A stretch of 64,000 nucleotides of DNA from Stutzerimonas stutzeri (GTDB lineage Bacteria > Pseudomonadota > Gammaproteobacteria > Pseudomonadales > Pseudomonadaceae). The stretch is from contig NZ_PPXG01000002.1 of the NCBI RefSeq assembly GCF_002909485.1, forward strand, positions 62,001 through 126,000, written 5' to 3'. Of this stretch, positions 52,571 through 61,365 are shown piece by piece; position 1 is the stretch's first letter; each line of letters begins with the position of its first letter. A program made the position numbers and the translations under genes. The notes under the pieces are model-generated. The model was not told where the DNA came from. It searched no databases and worked only from the letters and a program-made list of their open reading frames with translations.

Positions 52571-53110
52571 ATGCGTTTTGCCCGTTTCGTTCTGCTTGTG
52601 CAGGCGCTGGTGATGGCCAGCCTGAGCTTGGCCTACTGGTTGCGACCCTACGAGATGGCCAATCTGAACGGCATGCTGCTGATGGAGGGCGCGTCTGTCA
52701 GTCACATGCGGGTCTACTACGGTGGCCTGCAACTGGGCTTGGCGTTGTTCCTGATCTGGGCCGCTCGTGCCCCCGAGCGAGCCCGCCCGGCGCTGATGAT
52801 GCTGATGATTACCATGTCGGCGCTGGTGCTGGGCAGACTGGTATCGCTCTGGCTGGACGGCGGCGAGCTGGTCGGCTTCGACCTGGCCTCGCTGATCTAC
52901 CGAGTGCTGGCCGCGGTGCTCGCAGGGATAGCCTGGCGAGCTATTCGCGAGCGGCCGGAACCTGAACCGGAGCGCATTGCACCTGCCGCCCGAAGGCTGG
53001 CCAGCGAGCCACCGAAACCCTTCAAGCTGGGCGATGTGCCGCCGCCAATCGAGCCCGCGCCAGCGGAGGTTGCACCGGAGCCATTTCGTCGCGGTGATCC
53101 GAACGCTTGA
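52571..53110 (+). CDS. DUF4345-like inner-membrane protein
   Basis: This 179-residue membrane protein has four hydrophobic helices (MRFARFVLLVQALVMASLSL at the start, then near 47-62, 73-92 and 101-118). The C-terminal tail is rich in Pro, Glu and Arg (RERPEPEPERIAPAARR, then PPPIEPAPAEVAPEP) and likely cytoplasmic and unstructured. AGGAGAG before the ATG supports the start. The function is unknown. It converges on the DNR-type regulator gene with six bases between stops. Confidence 0.72.
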   Translation: MRFARFVLLVQALVMASLSLAYWLRPYEMANLNGMLLMEGASVSHMRVYYGGLQLGLALFLIWAARAPERARPALMMLMITMSALVLGRLVSLWLDGGELVGFDLASLIYRVLAAVLAGIAWRAIRERPEPEPERIAPAARRLASEPPKPFKLGDVPPPIEPAPAEVAPEPFRRGDPNA

Positions 53111-53116
53111 TGGTGG

Positions 53117-53812
53117 TCAGGCTGCCGCGTCGAGGTAGGCCGAGAGGCTCAGGTGGTCGAGAATTTCTATCCGTCGCCGCTGGACTGCGATTAGTCCGGC
53201 GTCGGTCAGTCGATGCAGGATACGAGACAGCGTTTCCGGCTGAATGCCCAGTTGTGAAGCGATCAGGCGCTTGGGCATATCCAGATCAATCACACCGCTG
53301 CGCGCCGCTTGCAGTTCCTGAAACAGGTAACGCACCACGCGTTGGCTGACATTCGATGAGGTCAGGCTGTCGATCTGGTGCAGTCGCTGGTTCAGCCGTG
53401 CGCTAAGGCTGCTGAGCAACTGCATGCACAGCTGCGGCTGGGTTTCGAGCAAGCGCAGGTAGTGACTGTTTTGCACGTTGAGCACCAGGCTTTCCTTGAG
53501 GGTGGTAGCGCTCAGCGGATGTTCGGGAAGTTTGTTGAATAGCATCGCTTCGGCGAAGGCTTCGCCCGGACGGACCACTTCGATAACCTTTTCCTGGCCA
53601 TCACAGGTGACCCGGTGCAGTTTGACCTGACCGCTGATCAGTACATGAAAGTGTTCGGCGACAGCGCCCTGATGGAACAGCGTACAGCCAGCCGGTAGAC
53701 GCTTGACCGTGGTGTGCGTGGCTATGTCCTGCAGGGCCGCCTCGGCCAGCCCGCTGAATAGATGATGACGGCGCAACGTATTGAGCACTGCAGAGCCTGT
53801 CAGCATGACCAT
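53117..53812 (-). CDS. dnrE: Crp/Fnr-family regulator of DNR type
   Basis: This 231-residue regulator has a cyclic-nucleotide-binding-like sensor domain (LPAGCTLFHQGAVAEHFHVLISGQVKL) and a C-terminal helix-turn-helix (KRLIASQLGIQPETLSRILHRL). It lacks the N-terminal Cys cluster of FNR/ANR, which places it with DNR proteins that sense NO or nitrogen oxides. The FNR-type gene beside narXL in P. stutzeri is called dnrE, from memory, so the symbol is tentative. AAGGA precedes the first ATG by five bases; a second ATG two codons later is equally possible. Confidence 0.78.
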   Translation of the reverse strand: MVMLTGSAVLNTLRRHHLFSGLAEAALQDIATHTTVKRLPAGCTLFHQGAVAEHFHVLISGQVKLHRVTCDGQEKVIEVVRPGEAFAEAMLFNKLPEHPLSATTLKESLVLNVQNSHYLRLLETQPQLCMQLLSSLSARLNQRLHQIDSLTSSNVSQRVVRYLFQELQAARSGVIDLDMPKRLIASQLGIQPETLSRILHRLTDAGLIAVQRRRIEILDHLSLSAYLDAAA

Positions 53813-53892
53813 CCCCTTCCTTTTGATAGGGGCATGCTAGGTTGCGCCGCGCTGCCAGGCCATACCTCTTTCTGGGCAGGGTAGGTAGTGGG

Positions 53893-54678
53893 TCAGCGGC
53901 TGCTTCCGGCCAGGCGCTCATAGTCCAGCGTCAGCTGCTCGATCTTGCGCAGCAGCGAATCGCTGGTGGTGACGATTACTGTCGGTACGTAGCGTGCGTC
54001 GTCGGCCAGGCTGAAGCCGGCTCGGGCGAAACGCCATTGCGCGCCGATCTGATCGAGCTGGCGGTTGATCTGCTCGGTGTTCTGCGGCGCCTTGTTCAGC
54101 TCCTCCAGACCGCGTTCGAACTCTACTACCGCTGCGTCGAAGTCACCACGCAGGCGTTGCTCCGGCAGCTTCCAGGTCATGGCCAGATAGAGCATGGCAA
54201 TACGCTGGCTGAGCATGCGCTGGCGCCCGCTGCGGTTGACCAGGCGTGCTGCCTGGTTGCCGCTATGACGCTCGATCTCCTGGACCAGGGCTTCGCTCTG
54301 GCCGAGAAAGCGTTCGGCCAGGCGCAACACTTCGGCTGACTGTTCGCGGTCAGGGCGCGTGAGGGCTACCTGGCGATACTGGTTCCAGGTCTGCGTTGCC
54401 TCGCTCAGTGCCTTGCGAATGCCATCGTTGGGGGCATAGTCGTCGAGCAGCTGGGCGTTTTCCTCGACAGTGGCAATGCTGCTGTCGAGCTGGCCGGCGG
54501 CGATGTCGACACGGGTGTCGGTGCCGATCATCAGGTAGCTCTTGGCGATGCGCTGGCCGAGCATGCGCTGCATGCCTGCACGGTTGACTGCTTCGGCGTC
54601 GCTGATAGCGGCCTGGCCGGGAAGACTGGTAGCCAGCAGGGCAAGCAGCAGCGAGGTGGGTAGCAGAATCTTGAACAT
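53893..54678 (-). CDS. Secreted PilJ-domain protein of the nar locus, possible nitrate sensor
   Basis: This 261-residue protein has a signal peptide (MFKILLPTSLLLALLATSLPGQAA) and two PilJ-type helical repeats. Each carries a P-box-like motif: NRAGMQRMLGQRI (from 32) and NRSGRQRMLSQRI (from 148), similar to [14 protein letters not shown] in the neighbouring NarX. No transmembrane helix, HAMP, kinase or signalling domain follows, so it should be a soluble or weakly anchored periplasmic protein. It lies between narL and the DNR gene on the same strand. Nitrate or nitrite binding is an inference. AAGGAG 7 bases before the ATG fixes the start. Confidence 0.8.
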   Translation of the reverse strand: MFKILLPTSLLLALLATSLPGQAAISDAEAVNRAGMQRMLGQRIAKSYLMIGTDTRVDIAAGQLDSSIATVEENAQLLDDYAPNDGIRKALSEATQTWNQYRQVALTRPDREQSAEVLRLAERFLGQSEALVQEIERHSGNQAARLVNRSGRQRMLSQRIAMLYLAMTWKLPEQRLRGDFDAAVVEFERGLEELNKAPQNTEQINRQLDQIGAQWRFARAGFSLADDARYVPTVIVTTSDSLLRKIEQLTLDYERLAGSSR

Positions 54679-54852
54679 GGGGCGCTCCTTACGTCCGGGC
54701 GGGCACGATGCTGACCGTTCGGTCAGCTCGGCGAGGTCGAGACGATAGAGCGCTTCGCAGCGATGGCATTGATGATCGTCAAGGTCGTCGAAGCAGTGTT
54801 CCAGGTTGGGCGATTGCGCACAGAATCGCTGGCGCAGCCGAGTCGTTCTCCG
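54679..54852 (-). other. Open, coding-like stretch between narL and the PilJ gene
   Basis: The frame continues without a stop for 58 codons from the narL TGA straight into the PilJ gene ATG. Its codons look gene-like and it contains the Cys-rich run HCFDDLDDHQCHRCEALYRL. No in-frame ATG, GTG or TTG occurs, only CTG codons without an SD. It could be a decayed small gene, a CTG-started peptide, or the trace of an ancestral fusion. I see no other feature here. Confidence 0.45.
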
Positions 54853-55509
54853 TCAGCCCTTCGCTTCGTTTTCCAGCACCCAGACCGCCGCCTCGACCCG
54901 TGAGCGCAACCCCAGCTTGTGCAGCAGGTTCTTCACGTGGACCTTGACGGTGCCTTCGGTGATGCCCAGTTTGCGCGCAATCATCTTGTTGCTCTGGCCC
55001 TTGGCGATCAGTCGCAGCACCTCCTTTTCGCGCTTCGTCAGGTTGGAAAAAAGCACTTGGCCAGTGGGTTTCGGGCGCACTCGGATCGCTTCGGCAAGTA
55101 CCTGCGTGAGCTCGGGGCTCAGTGCCATGCGCCCGGTTGCGGCGAGGCGGATCTGTTCGATCAACTGCTCGGCGTCCATGTCCTTGAGCAGGTAGCCATC
55201 TGCGCCGTTGCGCAGTGCCTCGAGTACATGGCTCTGCTCGTCGGAAACGGTGAACATGATGATGCGGGCATCGATATCTGCGTCGCGCATGCGCCGGGTG
55301 GTTTCCAGGCCGTCGATGCCCGGCATGTTGAGATCCATCAGGATCAGGTCGGGCTCTATCTGCAGTGCCAGCCGGATGGCGTCTTCGCCGTTGCCCGCCT
55401 CGCCGACCATCTCCAGATCGTCTTCCAGATCCAGCAGGTCACGCAGACCCCGACGCATCATGGGGTGGTCGTCGACCAGCAGGATTCGTGTGGTTGTCCC
55501 TTCGCTCAT
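54853..55509 (-). CDS. narL: Nitrate/nitrite response regulator NarL
   Basis: This 218-residue regulator has a receiver domain with phosphoacceptor Asp59 ([16 protein letters not shown]) and a LuxR-type helix-turn-helix ([20 protein letters not shown], then [18 protein letters not shown]), as in E. coli NarL. It is phosphorylated by NarX and switches on nitrate respiration genes. Its start lies inside the 3' end of narX, with a 71-base overlap, so the two are translated from one transcript. Confidence 0.93.
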   Translation of the reverse strand: MSEGTTTRILLVDDHPMMRRGLRDLLDLEDDLEMVGEAGNGEDAIRLALQIEPDLILMDLNMPGIDGLETTRRMRDADIDARIIMFTVSDEQSHVLEALRNGADGYLLKDMDAEQLIEQIRLAATGRMALSPELTQVLAEAIRVRPKPTGQVLFSNLTKREKEVLRLIAKGQSNKMIARKLGITEGTVKVHVKNLLHKLGLRSRVEAAVWVLENEAKG

Positions 55510-57388
55510 GCGTGACAGGCTCCTGTTTCAGGGGAATGTGGCGGTACGCGGGCGGGAATCTCAGGTGTACCTGAGTGCCGCCAGCGGGACGCAGGCCAAT
55601 ACTGATATTGCCGTTCAGGCTGCTAGCGCGTTCCTGCAAGATGATCAGGCCGTAGTGGCCGGTGCGCTGTTCTTCGGGGCGGATGCCGATGCCGTTATCT
55701 TCGATATTGACGTGAATGGTGCCGGTGCTGTCCTGCGTCAGGCGCAACCAGCAGTGGTCCGCTTCGGCATGCTTGACCACGTTACTCAGTGCTTCGCGAA
55801 TGATCTGCAGGCAATGCACTTCTTCGTTTGGCGTCAGCGGGCAGTGATCGAGGTGGTAGTCGTTCTCGATCTGCAGGCCGGAGTTGGCGCTGAATTCCTT
55901 GATCGTCGCCAGCAGCGCAGGTTTGAATCCCGGTTCGTTGACCTTGATGCGGAAGGTGGTCAGCAACTCGCGTAACTGTCGGTAGGCCGCATTCAGGCCC
56001 TGATCGATCTGCTGCACGCTGTCGTCCAGCTGCGCCTGGCTGCTCTCCTTCTGCATCAGCCGTTTGAGGCGAGCCAGCTGCAGCTTCTGTGCGGACAGCG
56101 CCTGGGCGAGGGAATCGTGCAGTTCGCGAGCGATCACCGCGCGCTCTTCCATCAGCGCCAGACGCGCCTGCTTCTGGCCCAGCTGTGCCAGGCTCAGCGA
56201 CGCGGCGAAGAGGTCTGCCAGGGTCGTCAGCAGCAGCGTCTGCCAGGACTCCAGCGGTTCGCCTGCCGTATGCGCGACGCGCAGGGAGCCAAGATCGTCC
56301 TGGCCGGAGCGCAGCTCGAAGGTCATCAGCTCTTCACCGCTCGGCAGCCGGCCCGTCTGGTTGACCGGGCAAACATCGCACTGCGGCAGCTTGCAGTACT
56401 CCGGCGGTTGCAGATCGCGCGAGGTCATCGCTGTGTGGCTGCCGGCCTCCGCCGAGCGATTCAGGCACAGCGAGATCGGCCCTGTGCCAAGGATCTGCTG
56501 CACCTTGGCAAGCAGCGAGCCCATCATTTGCGAGGGATCGTCCGGCTGGCTGTAGAGCATCCGGGCACTGTTGAACAGCAGTTGCAGGGTGGCGTTGCTG
56601 CGCGTCAGCGCGGCTGTCTTGTCATCGACCTTCTGCTCCATCTCCGCGTAGAGCCCGGCCAGCTCCCTGCTCATCTGGTTCAGCGTGCGTGCCAGCAGGC
56701 TCAGCTCGGTGTCGCCGGGAATCTTTACCTGGCCGCTGAAGTCGCCCTTGCCGATGTCGCGAGCCATCTTGGTCAGGCTTCGCAGCGGTGACGCCAGATT
56801 GTTGTGCAGCCCATAGATCAGCACGAAGGCGATCAGCACGATGATGAATAGCGTGCCGGCCTGCAGCGCGCGGATGACGCCAAGCTTGCCTTCGGAAGCC
56901 TCCTGCAGGGTGCGCACGAAGTCGTCCAGTTCGCTGACGAACTCCGGTGCCTCTCGGCGATAGTCCTCGAGCTGCGGAGGTTGCGTGTCGAGTAGCGGCC
57001 GCATGCGTTCCAACCAGTGCTGCAGCACGCCGGCATGCAGCATCGGCAGAGGTGTATTGCCATGGCGGTGCAGGGCCGAACGCAGCGACGACGAGCGCAG
57101 AGTGCGCTCCAGCATTTCAATGCGCTCTTTGAGCTGCTCCTGCGGGCCGTGCTCTGCGGTGAAGGCCAGTCGGTAGGCCTGCATGCGCAGGCTGCCGGCC
57201 TGATTGATCGCCTCGGCATCACCTTCCAGGGCGTCGGCCAGGTACAGGCTGGCGAGCATGCTGACCAGCGAAAAACCGATGATCACCACGAAGGCCACCA
57301 AGGTGTTGAACACGATCGAGTGGCGGGTTGAGAGCTGCTCGCTTTCGGAAAGGGGCATGGTCGAATCGTCGGTCGGGCGGTGCCTCAT
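55439..57388 (-). CDS. narX: Nitrate/nitrite sensor histidine kinase NarX
   Basis: NarX is the inner-membrane nitrate sensor of denitrification. The order is helix 1 (about 28-50), a periplasmic helical bundle with the nitrate-binding P-box [14 protein letters not shown] near residue 61, helix 2 (about 186-208), HAMP, a GAF-like region with a Cys cluster (CKLPQCDVC), the HisKA_3 box [13 protein letters not shown] with His near 424, and the ATPase motifs DNGIGIRP. The 649 residues assume the first [11 protein letters not shown] ten codons later is equally possible, since neither has a clear SD. It is divergent from narK. Confidence 0.93.
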   Translation of the reverse strand: MRHRPTDDSTMPLSESEQLSTRHSIVFNTLVAFVVIIGFSLVSMLASLYLADALEGDAEAINQAGSLRMQAYRLAFTAEHGPQEQLKERIEMLERTLRSSSLRSALHRHGNTPLPMLHAGVLQHWLERMRPLLDTQPPQLEDYRREAPEFVSELDDFVRTLQEASEGKLGVIRALQAGTLFIIVLIAFVLIYGLHNNLASPLRSLTKMARDIGKGDFSGQVKIPGDTELSLLARTLNQMSRELAGLYAEMEQKVDDKTAALTRSNATLQLLFNSARMLYSQPDDPSQMMGSLLAKVQQILGTGPISLCLNRSAEAGSHTAMTSRDLQPPEYCKLPQCDVCPVNQTGRLPSGEELMTFELRSGQDDLGSLRVAHTAGEPLESWQTLLLTTLADLFAASLSLAQLGQKQARLALMEERAVIARELHDSLAQALSAQKLQLARLKRLMQKESSQAQLDDSVQQIDQGLNAAYRQLRELLTTFRIKVNEPGFKPALLATIKEFSANSGLQIENDYHLDHCPLTPNEEVHCLQIIREALSNVVKHAEADHCWLRLTQDSTGTIHVNIEDNGIGIRPEEQRTGHYGLIILQERASSLNGNISIGLRPAGGTQVHLRFPPAYRHIPLKQEPVTHERRDNHTNPAGRRPPHDASGSA

Positions 57389-57527
57389 TCTGCGCTTTGT
57401 GGCAACCGCTGGCCATGGTGGGGGATGTACTCACAATGCATTTCAGCCAATTTAACGAGGTGAATGCATGCTCCGGTTATGTCGTTAACATACTGATAAT
57501 TAACAACTTTAATTGATATATGGGAGG

Positions 57528-57543
57528 TACCTCGCAGGAGGTA
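57528..57543. promoter_or_regulatory. NarL-type 7-2-7 site
   Basis: TACCTCG-CA-GGAGGTA is two inverted heptamers of the TACYYMT type separated by two bases. It lies 52 bases from the ANR/DNR box, where a phosphorylated NarL dimer would help activate narK. Confidence 0.6.
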
Positions 57544-57580
57544 TAAATGTGTTTCCAAGCAAAAGGCCACTAGTCGTGTA

Positions 57581-57594
57581 TTGATCTGGGTCAA
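57581..57594 (+). promoter_or_regulatory. ANR/DNR (FNR-like) box upstream of narK
   Basis: TTGATCTGGGTCAA is a near-ideal FNR-family site, 9 of 10 in TTGAT-N4-ATCAA. It lies about 97 bases before the narK ATG. An AT-rich stretch (57484-57520) beside it could bend or bind IHF. The 296-base narX-narK spacer holds no gene. Confidence 0.8.
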
Positions 57595-57684
57595 ATTCGG
57601 ATCGATCCCTCCCGCTTAGCGTGCGAGCCATTCCTGATCCCGCTGCCTTTGCAAGCAGGGGTCCTGGCGCCAAGAGGATCGACC

Positions 57685-59286
57685 ATGAGCAATATCGAAA
57701 AGTGGGATGTGGAGGACCAGACGTTCTGGGATACCACCGGCAAGCGGATCGCCAATCGCAATCTCTGGATTTCCATCCCGAGCCTGCTGATGGGGTTCGC
57801 CATCTGGTTGATGTGGGGCATCGTCACGGTGCAGATGCTCAACCTGGGTTTTCCCTTTGCACCTGCTGAGCTGTTCACCCTGACCGCCATCGCTGGCCTC
57901 ACGGGCGCCACCCTGCGTATTCCGGCTTCGTTCATGATCCGCATCGCCGGCGGACGCAACACCATCTTCCTGACCACCGCACTGCTGATGATTCCGGCTG
58001 CTGGTGCGGGCATCGCGCTGCAGAGCCAGGACACGCCGCTGTGGGTGTTCCAGCTGCTGGCTTTCCTCTCCGGAATCGGCGGCGGCAACTTCGCCTGCTC
58101 CATGAGCAACATCAGCACCTTCTTTCCGAAGAATCAGCAGGGCCTGGCTCTAGGTCTGAACGCCGGCCTGGGCAACTTCGGCGTTACCACCATGCAGATC
58201 CTGATTCCGCTGGTGATGACCGCCGGCGTGTTCGGAGTCTTCGCCGGTGCGCCGATGGAGCTGCTCAAGGACAGCGGTACGCTGATTGGCAAGATCCCCG
58301 CCGGTACTGAAACCTGGATTCAGAACGCCGGTTGGGTGTGGCTGTTGTTCCTGATTCCGCTGGCCTTCGCTGGCTGGAAGGGCATGAACAACCTGCTGGT
58401 GATTTCGCCGACACCGGGTTATCCGCTGAACGCTTTCGGCAAGATTATTGGCCTCTACGCCGTGGCCTTCGCTGCCGCTGCGGTTGGCCTGTACCTCTAC
58501 CTGCCGGCACCTGTAGGCCTTGGCGTGCTGAACATGTGGGGAGTAATGCTGCTCACCATCGGCCTGACCCTCGGCATGCTGCGCATGCTGCCAGGCAGCA
58601 TCAGCCCGAACATCAAGCGTCAGTTCGCGATCTTCCGCGACAAGCACACCTGGTCGATGAGCATCCTTTACATCCTGACGTTCGGCTCCTTCATCGGCTT
58701 CTCGATGGCGCTGCCGCTGTCGATCACCGTGATCTTCGGCTTCATGAACGAAGTGGCCGCGGACGGCACCGTCACCCGCGTCGTCAATCCGAATGCGCCT
58801 AGCGCCCTGACTTACGCCTGGATCGGCCCGTTCATCGGCGCCCTGATTCGTCCGCTGGGCGGCTGGATTTCCGACAAGGTCGGCGGCTCCATCGTCACTC
58901 AGATCGTCTCGGTGGTGATGGTGATCGCCTCGGTCGCGGCCGGCTATGTCATGCAGCAAGCCTACGGCTCGACCCAGCCTGAAGAGTTCTTCTTCCTCTT
59001 CCTGGTGCTGTTCCTGGTGCTGTTCGCTGCCAGCGGCATCGGCAACGGTTCCACCTTCCGCACCATCGGCGTGATTTACGACCGCGAGAAGGCCGGCCCG
59101 GTACTCGGCTGGACCTCCGCCGTTGCCGCCTACGGCTCCTTCGTCGCCCCGATCGTGATCGGCGAACAGGTCAAGGCCGGTACTCCCGAAGTGGCCATGT
59201 ACGGTTTCGCGGTCTTCTGCGCGCTGTGCCTGATCCTCAACTGGTGGTTCTACCTGCGCCCCAACGCCTACGTGAAGAACCCCTGA
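57685..59286 (+). CDS. narK: Nitrate/nitrite transporter, NarK (E. coli type)
   Basis: This MFS protein of the nitrate/nitrite porter family (533 residues) has about 12 helices and the signatures GGGNFACSMSNISTFFPKNQQGLALGLNAGLGNFGVT and GIGNGSTFRTIG. It is closest by eye to E. coli NarK, the nitrate/nitrite exchanger. It carries an N-terminal extension EKWDVEDQTFWDTTGKRIANRNLW also seen there. An extended loop between helices 6 and 7 accounts for its extra length. The ATG at 57685 follows AGAGGA by five bases. A DNR box and a NarL site lie upstream. Confidence 0.92.
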   Translation: MSNIEKWDVEDQTFWDTTGKRIANRNLWISIPSLLMGFAIWLMWGIVTVQMLNLGFPFAPAELFTLTAIAGLTGATLRIPASFMIRIAGGRNTIFLTTALLMIPAAGAGIALQSQDTPLWVFQLLAFLSGIGGGNFACSMSNISTFFPKNQQGLALGLNAGLGNFGVTTMQILIPLVMTAGVFGVFAGAPMELLKDSGTLIGKIPAGTETWIQNAGWVWLLFLIPLAFAGWKGMNNLLVISPTPGYPLNAFGKIIGLYAVAFAAAAVGLYLYLPAPVGLGVLNMWGVMLLTIGLTLGMLRMLPGSISPNIKRQFAIFRDKHTWSMSILYILTFGSFIGFSMALPLSITVIFGFMNEVAADGTVTRVVNPNAPSALTYAWIGPFIGALIRPLGGWISDKVGGSIVTQIVSVVMVIASVAAGYVMQQAYGSTQPEEFFFLFLVLFLVLFAASGIGNGSTFRTIGVIYDREKAGPVLGWTSAVAAYGSFVAPIVIGEQVKAGTPEVAMYGFAVFCALCLILNWWFYLRPNAYVKNP

Positions 59287-59300
59287 GTCTGGAGTGCGTT

Positions 59301-59759
59301 ATGAAGATCATGATTGCCTACGACAACTCGCGTAACGCCAGGAAAGCCCTGGACGCCACCCTCGACATGTTCGGCCCGCTCAAGCCGCTGATCATGCTGG
59401 TCGGGGTGGTGGAAGAGACCCGTGACACCAGCGATTCGGCCGTCGAGCTTTACGAGCGCGAGCGCAACGAGTTCCGCGGTTTCCTGCAGGAGGCGGCTGA
59501 CAAGGTCAGCGCCTTCGGCCTGGACGCCGACGTGATTCTCGCCGAAGGCGACGCCCGCAAGATGATTCTCAAGGCGGCCGAGCACAAGAAGCCCGACCTG
59601 CTGGTGATTGCGCGGCATTCAAACGAACCGGACGGCGGCTTCATTTCCCGCTCGCTGAATCTGCTGGTCGACGAGCTCGACTACATGACCTTCGGCAGCG
59701 TGAGCGCTTTCCTGGCCCGCCGGGCGCCTTGCCCGGTCCTGATTCAAGCCTGCCCCTGA
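59301..59759 (+). CDS. Universal stress protein (UspA family) within the nar operon
   Basis: This 152-residue USP-fold protein begins MKIMIAYDNSRNARKALDAT and contains VILAEGDARKMILKAAEHKKPDLLVIARH and GSVSAFLARRAPCPVLI. The usual ATP loop G-x2-G-x9-G-S is altered: RHSNEPDGGFISRSLNLLVDEL is inserted before GSVS, so nucleotide binding is doubtful. It sits 14 bases after narK and 14 before the next transporter, so it is co-transcribed with nitrate respiration genes, probably for survival or regulation under anoxia. GGAG precedes the ATG. Confidence 0.85.
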   Translation: MKIMIAYDNSRNARKALDATLDMFGPLKPLIMLVGVVEETRDTSDSAVELYERERNEFRGFLQEAADKVSAFGLDADVILAEGDARKMILKAAEHKKPDLLVIARHSNEPDGGFISRSLNLLVDELDYMTFGSVSAFLARRAPCPVLIQACP

Positions 59760-59773
59760 GTGAGGAGCTCAAC

Positions 59774-61261
59774 ATGAGAGTTTCTACGCTGTTCGAATGG
59801 AAGCGCCCCGAAGTCCGTGCTCTGCATCTGACCTGGATTGCCTTCTACATCTGTTTCTTCGTCTGGTTCGGCATGGCGCCGCTGGCCTCGAGCATGCTGA
59901 AAAGCGTGAACTGGCTGACGCCCGAGGACCTCAAGCTGTTCGCTATCGCCAACGTCGCGCTGACCATTCCTGCGCGGATTTTGGTCGGCATGGCGCTCGA
60001 CCATTGGGGCCCGCGCCGGGTGTTCTCGGTACTACTGGTGGTGATGGCCGCTCCGGCGCTGTTCTTCGCCTTCGGTGACAGCCGCACCCAGCTGCTGGTA
60101 TCGCGGCTGATCCTCAGCTCCATCGGCGCCAGCTTCGTGGTCGGCATTCATATGACCGCCATGTGGTTCAAGCCCAAGGACATCGGTTTCGCCGAGGGCT
60201 TCTACGCAGGCTGGGGCAACTTCGGTTCCGCTGCGGCAGCGATGAGCCTGCCAGCCATTGCCATCCACGCTTTCGGCGGTCCGGACGGCTGGCGTTGGGC
60301 GATCGCCAGTTCGGCGATCATCATGGCTCTCTACGGTGTGTACTACTGGTTCGCCCTCACCGACGGCCCGGTCGGCACCATCCACCGCAAGCCGCACAAG
60401 GCCAGCGCGCTGGAAGTCAGCACCTGGGCCGACATGTTCAAGTTGATCGCCTGGACCATCCCCATGGTCGGCGTGCTCGGCATTCTGGTCTGGCGTATCG
60501 AGGGTCTGGGTTATCTGGGCTCCACCGGCGCGATGATCTGCTACGCGGCGATCGTTCTGGTGGTTGTGTTCCAGGTGGTGCAGATCCTGCGGGTCAACGT
60601 TCCGATTCTGAAGAAGGGCGTGCCGGAAGACGACAAGTACCCCTTCAACACCGTGGCTGCACTGAACTCCACCTACTTCGCCAACTTCGGTGCGGAGCTG
60701 GCGGTGGTATCGATGCTGCCGATGTTCTTCGAGCAGACCTGGGGCCTGACTCCGACTACCGCCGGCATCATTGCCGCTTCCTTTGCGTTCGTGAACCTGG
60801 TGGCTCGCCCCATGGGTGGCCTGGTCTCCGACCGCTTCGGCAACCGCCGCTTCGTAATGCTGGCGTACATGCTCGGCATCTCCGTGGGCTTCCTGCTGAT
60901 GGGGCTGATGAACTCCAAGTGGCCGCTGATCGTCGCCGTGGCGATCACCGTGCTCTGCTCGGTGTTCGTCCAGGGTGCCGAGGGCGCGACCTTCGGGATC
61001 ATCCCTTCGATCAAGCGCCGGGTGACCGGGCAGATCTCCGGCATGGCCGGGGCCTACGGCAACGTTGGCGCCGTCTGCTACCTGACCCTCTACACATTCG
61101 TCACCCCCTCGCAGTTCTTCATGGTGATTGCCGTCGGTGCGTTCGTCAGCTTCGGGCTCTGCCTGCTCTGGCTGAAGGAGCCCGAAGGGGCGTTCTCCGA
61201 TGAGTACTACGTGTCCAGCGTCGACCGGGAGCTGGAGGCCCGCCAGAAGCTCGCGTCCTGA
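59774..61261 (+). CDS. Nitrate/nitrite MFS transporter, second type
   Basis: This 495-residue nitrate/nitrite porter is of a different branch from narK. Helix 1 starts LHLTWIAFYICFFVWFGMAPL, the signatures are AEGFYAGWGNFGSAAAAMSLP and VQGAEGATFGIIPSIKRRVTGQISGMAGAYGNVGAVCYL, and a conserved YYVSSVDRELEARQ tail ends it. It is closer to NarK1/NrtP-like symporters. Two distinct porters in series (proton symport plus nitrate/nitrite exchange) are usual in denitrifiers. GAGGAGC before the ATG fixes the start. Confidence 0.9.
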   Translation: MRVSTLFEWKRPEVRALHLTWIAFYICFFVWFGMAPLASSMLKSVNWLTPEDLKLFAIANVALTIPARILVGMALDHWGPRRVFSVLLVVMAAPALFFAFGDSRTQLLVSRLILSSIGASFVVGIHMTAMWFKPKDIGFAEGFYAGWGNFGSAAAAMSLPAIAIHAFGGPDGWRWAIASSAIIMALYGVYYWFALTDGPVGTIHRKPHKASALEVSTWADMFKLIAWTIPMVGVLGILVWRIEGLGYLGSTGAMICYAAIVLVVVFQVVQILRVNVPILKKGVPEDDKYPFNTVAALNSTYFANFGAELAVVSMLPMFFEQTWGLTPTTAGIIAASFAFVNLVARPMGGLVSDRFGNRRFVMLAYMLGISVGFLLMGLMNSKWPLIVAVAITVLCSVFVQGAEGATFGIIPSIKRRVTGQISGMAGAYGNVGAVCYLTLYTFVTPSQFFMVIAVGAFVSFGLCLLWLKEPEGAFSDEYYVSSVDRELEARQKLAS

Positions 61262-61277
61262 CGTTCAACGAATGAAT

Positions 61278-61300
61278 GCGCCAGCCACATCGGCTGGCGC
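61278..61300 (+). terminator. Attenuator-like hairpin between transporter and narG
   Basis: GCGCCAGCC, loop ACATC and GGCTGGCGC form a perfect 9-bp stem 17 bases after the transporter stop, with no T run. A second palindrome CCGACCGGTCGG follows at 61318-61329. They may reduce or process the readthrough transcript into narGHJI. Confidence 0.6.
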
Positions 61301-61365
61301 AAGCCGAAATTGATAAGCCGACCGGTCGGGCCAGTGGTTCGCAACCGGAGTGAGGAGAGAAAACA

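Noticed and set aside
57484..57520. IHF site in the narX-narK spacer
   Set aside because: The closest match (TATCAATTAAAGTTG on the minus strand) misses the conserved TTR at the right spacing, so it is not listed as a site.
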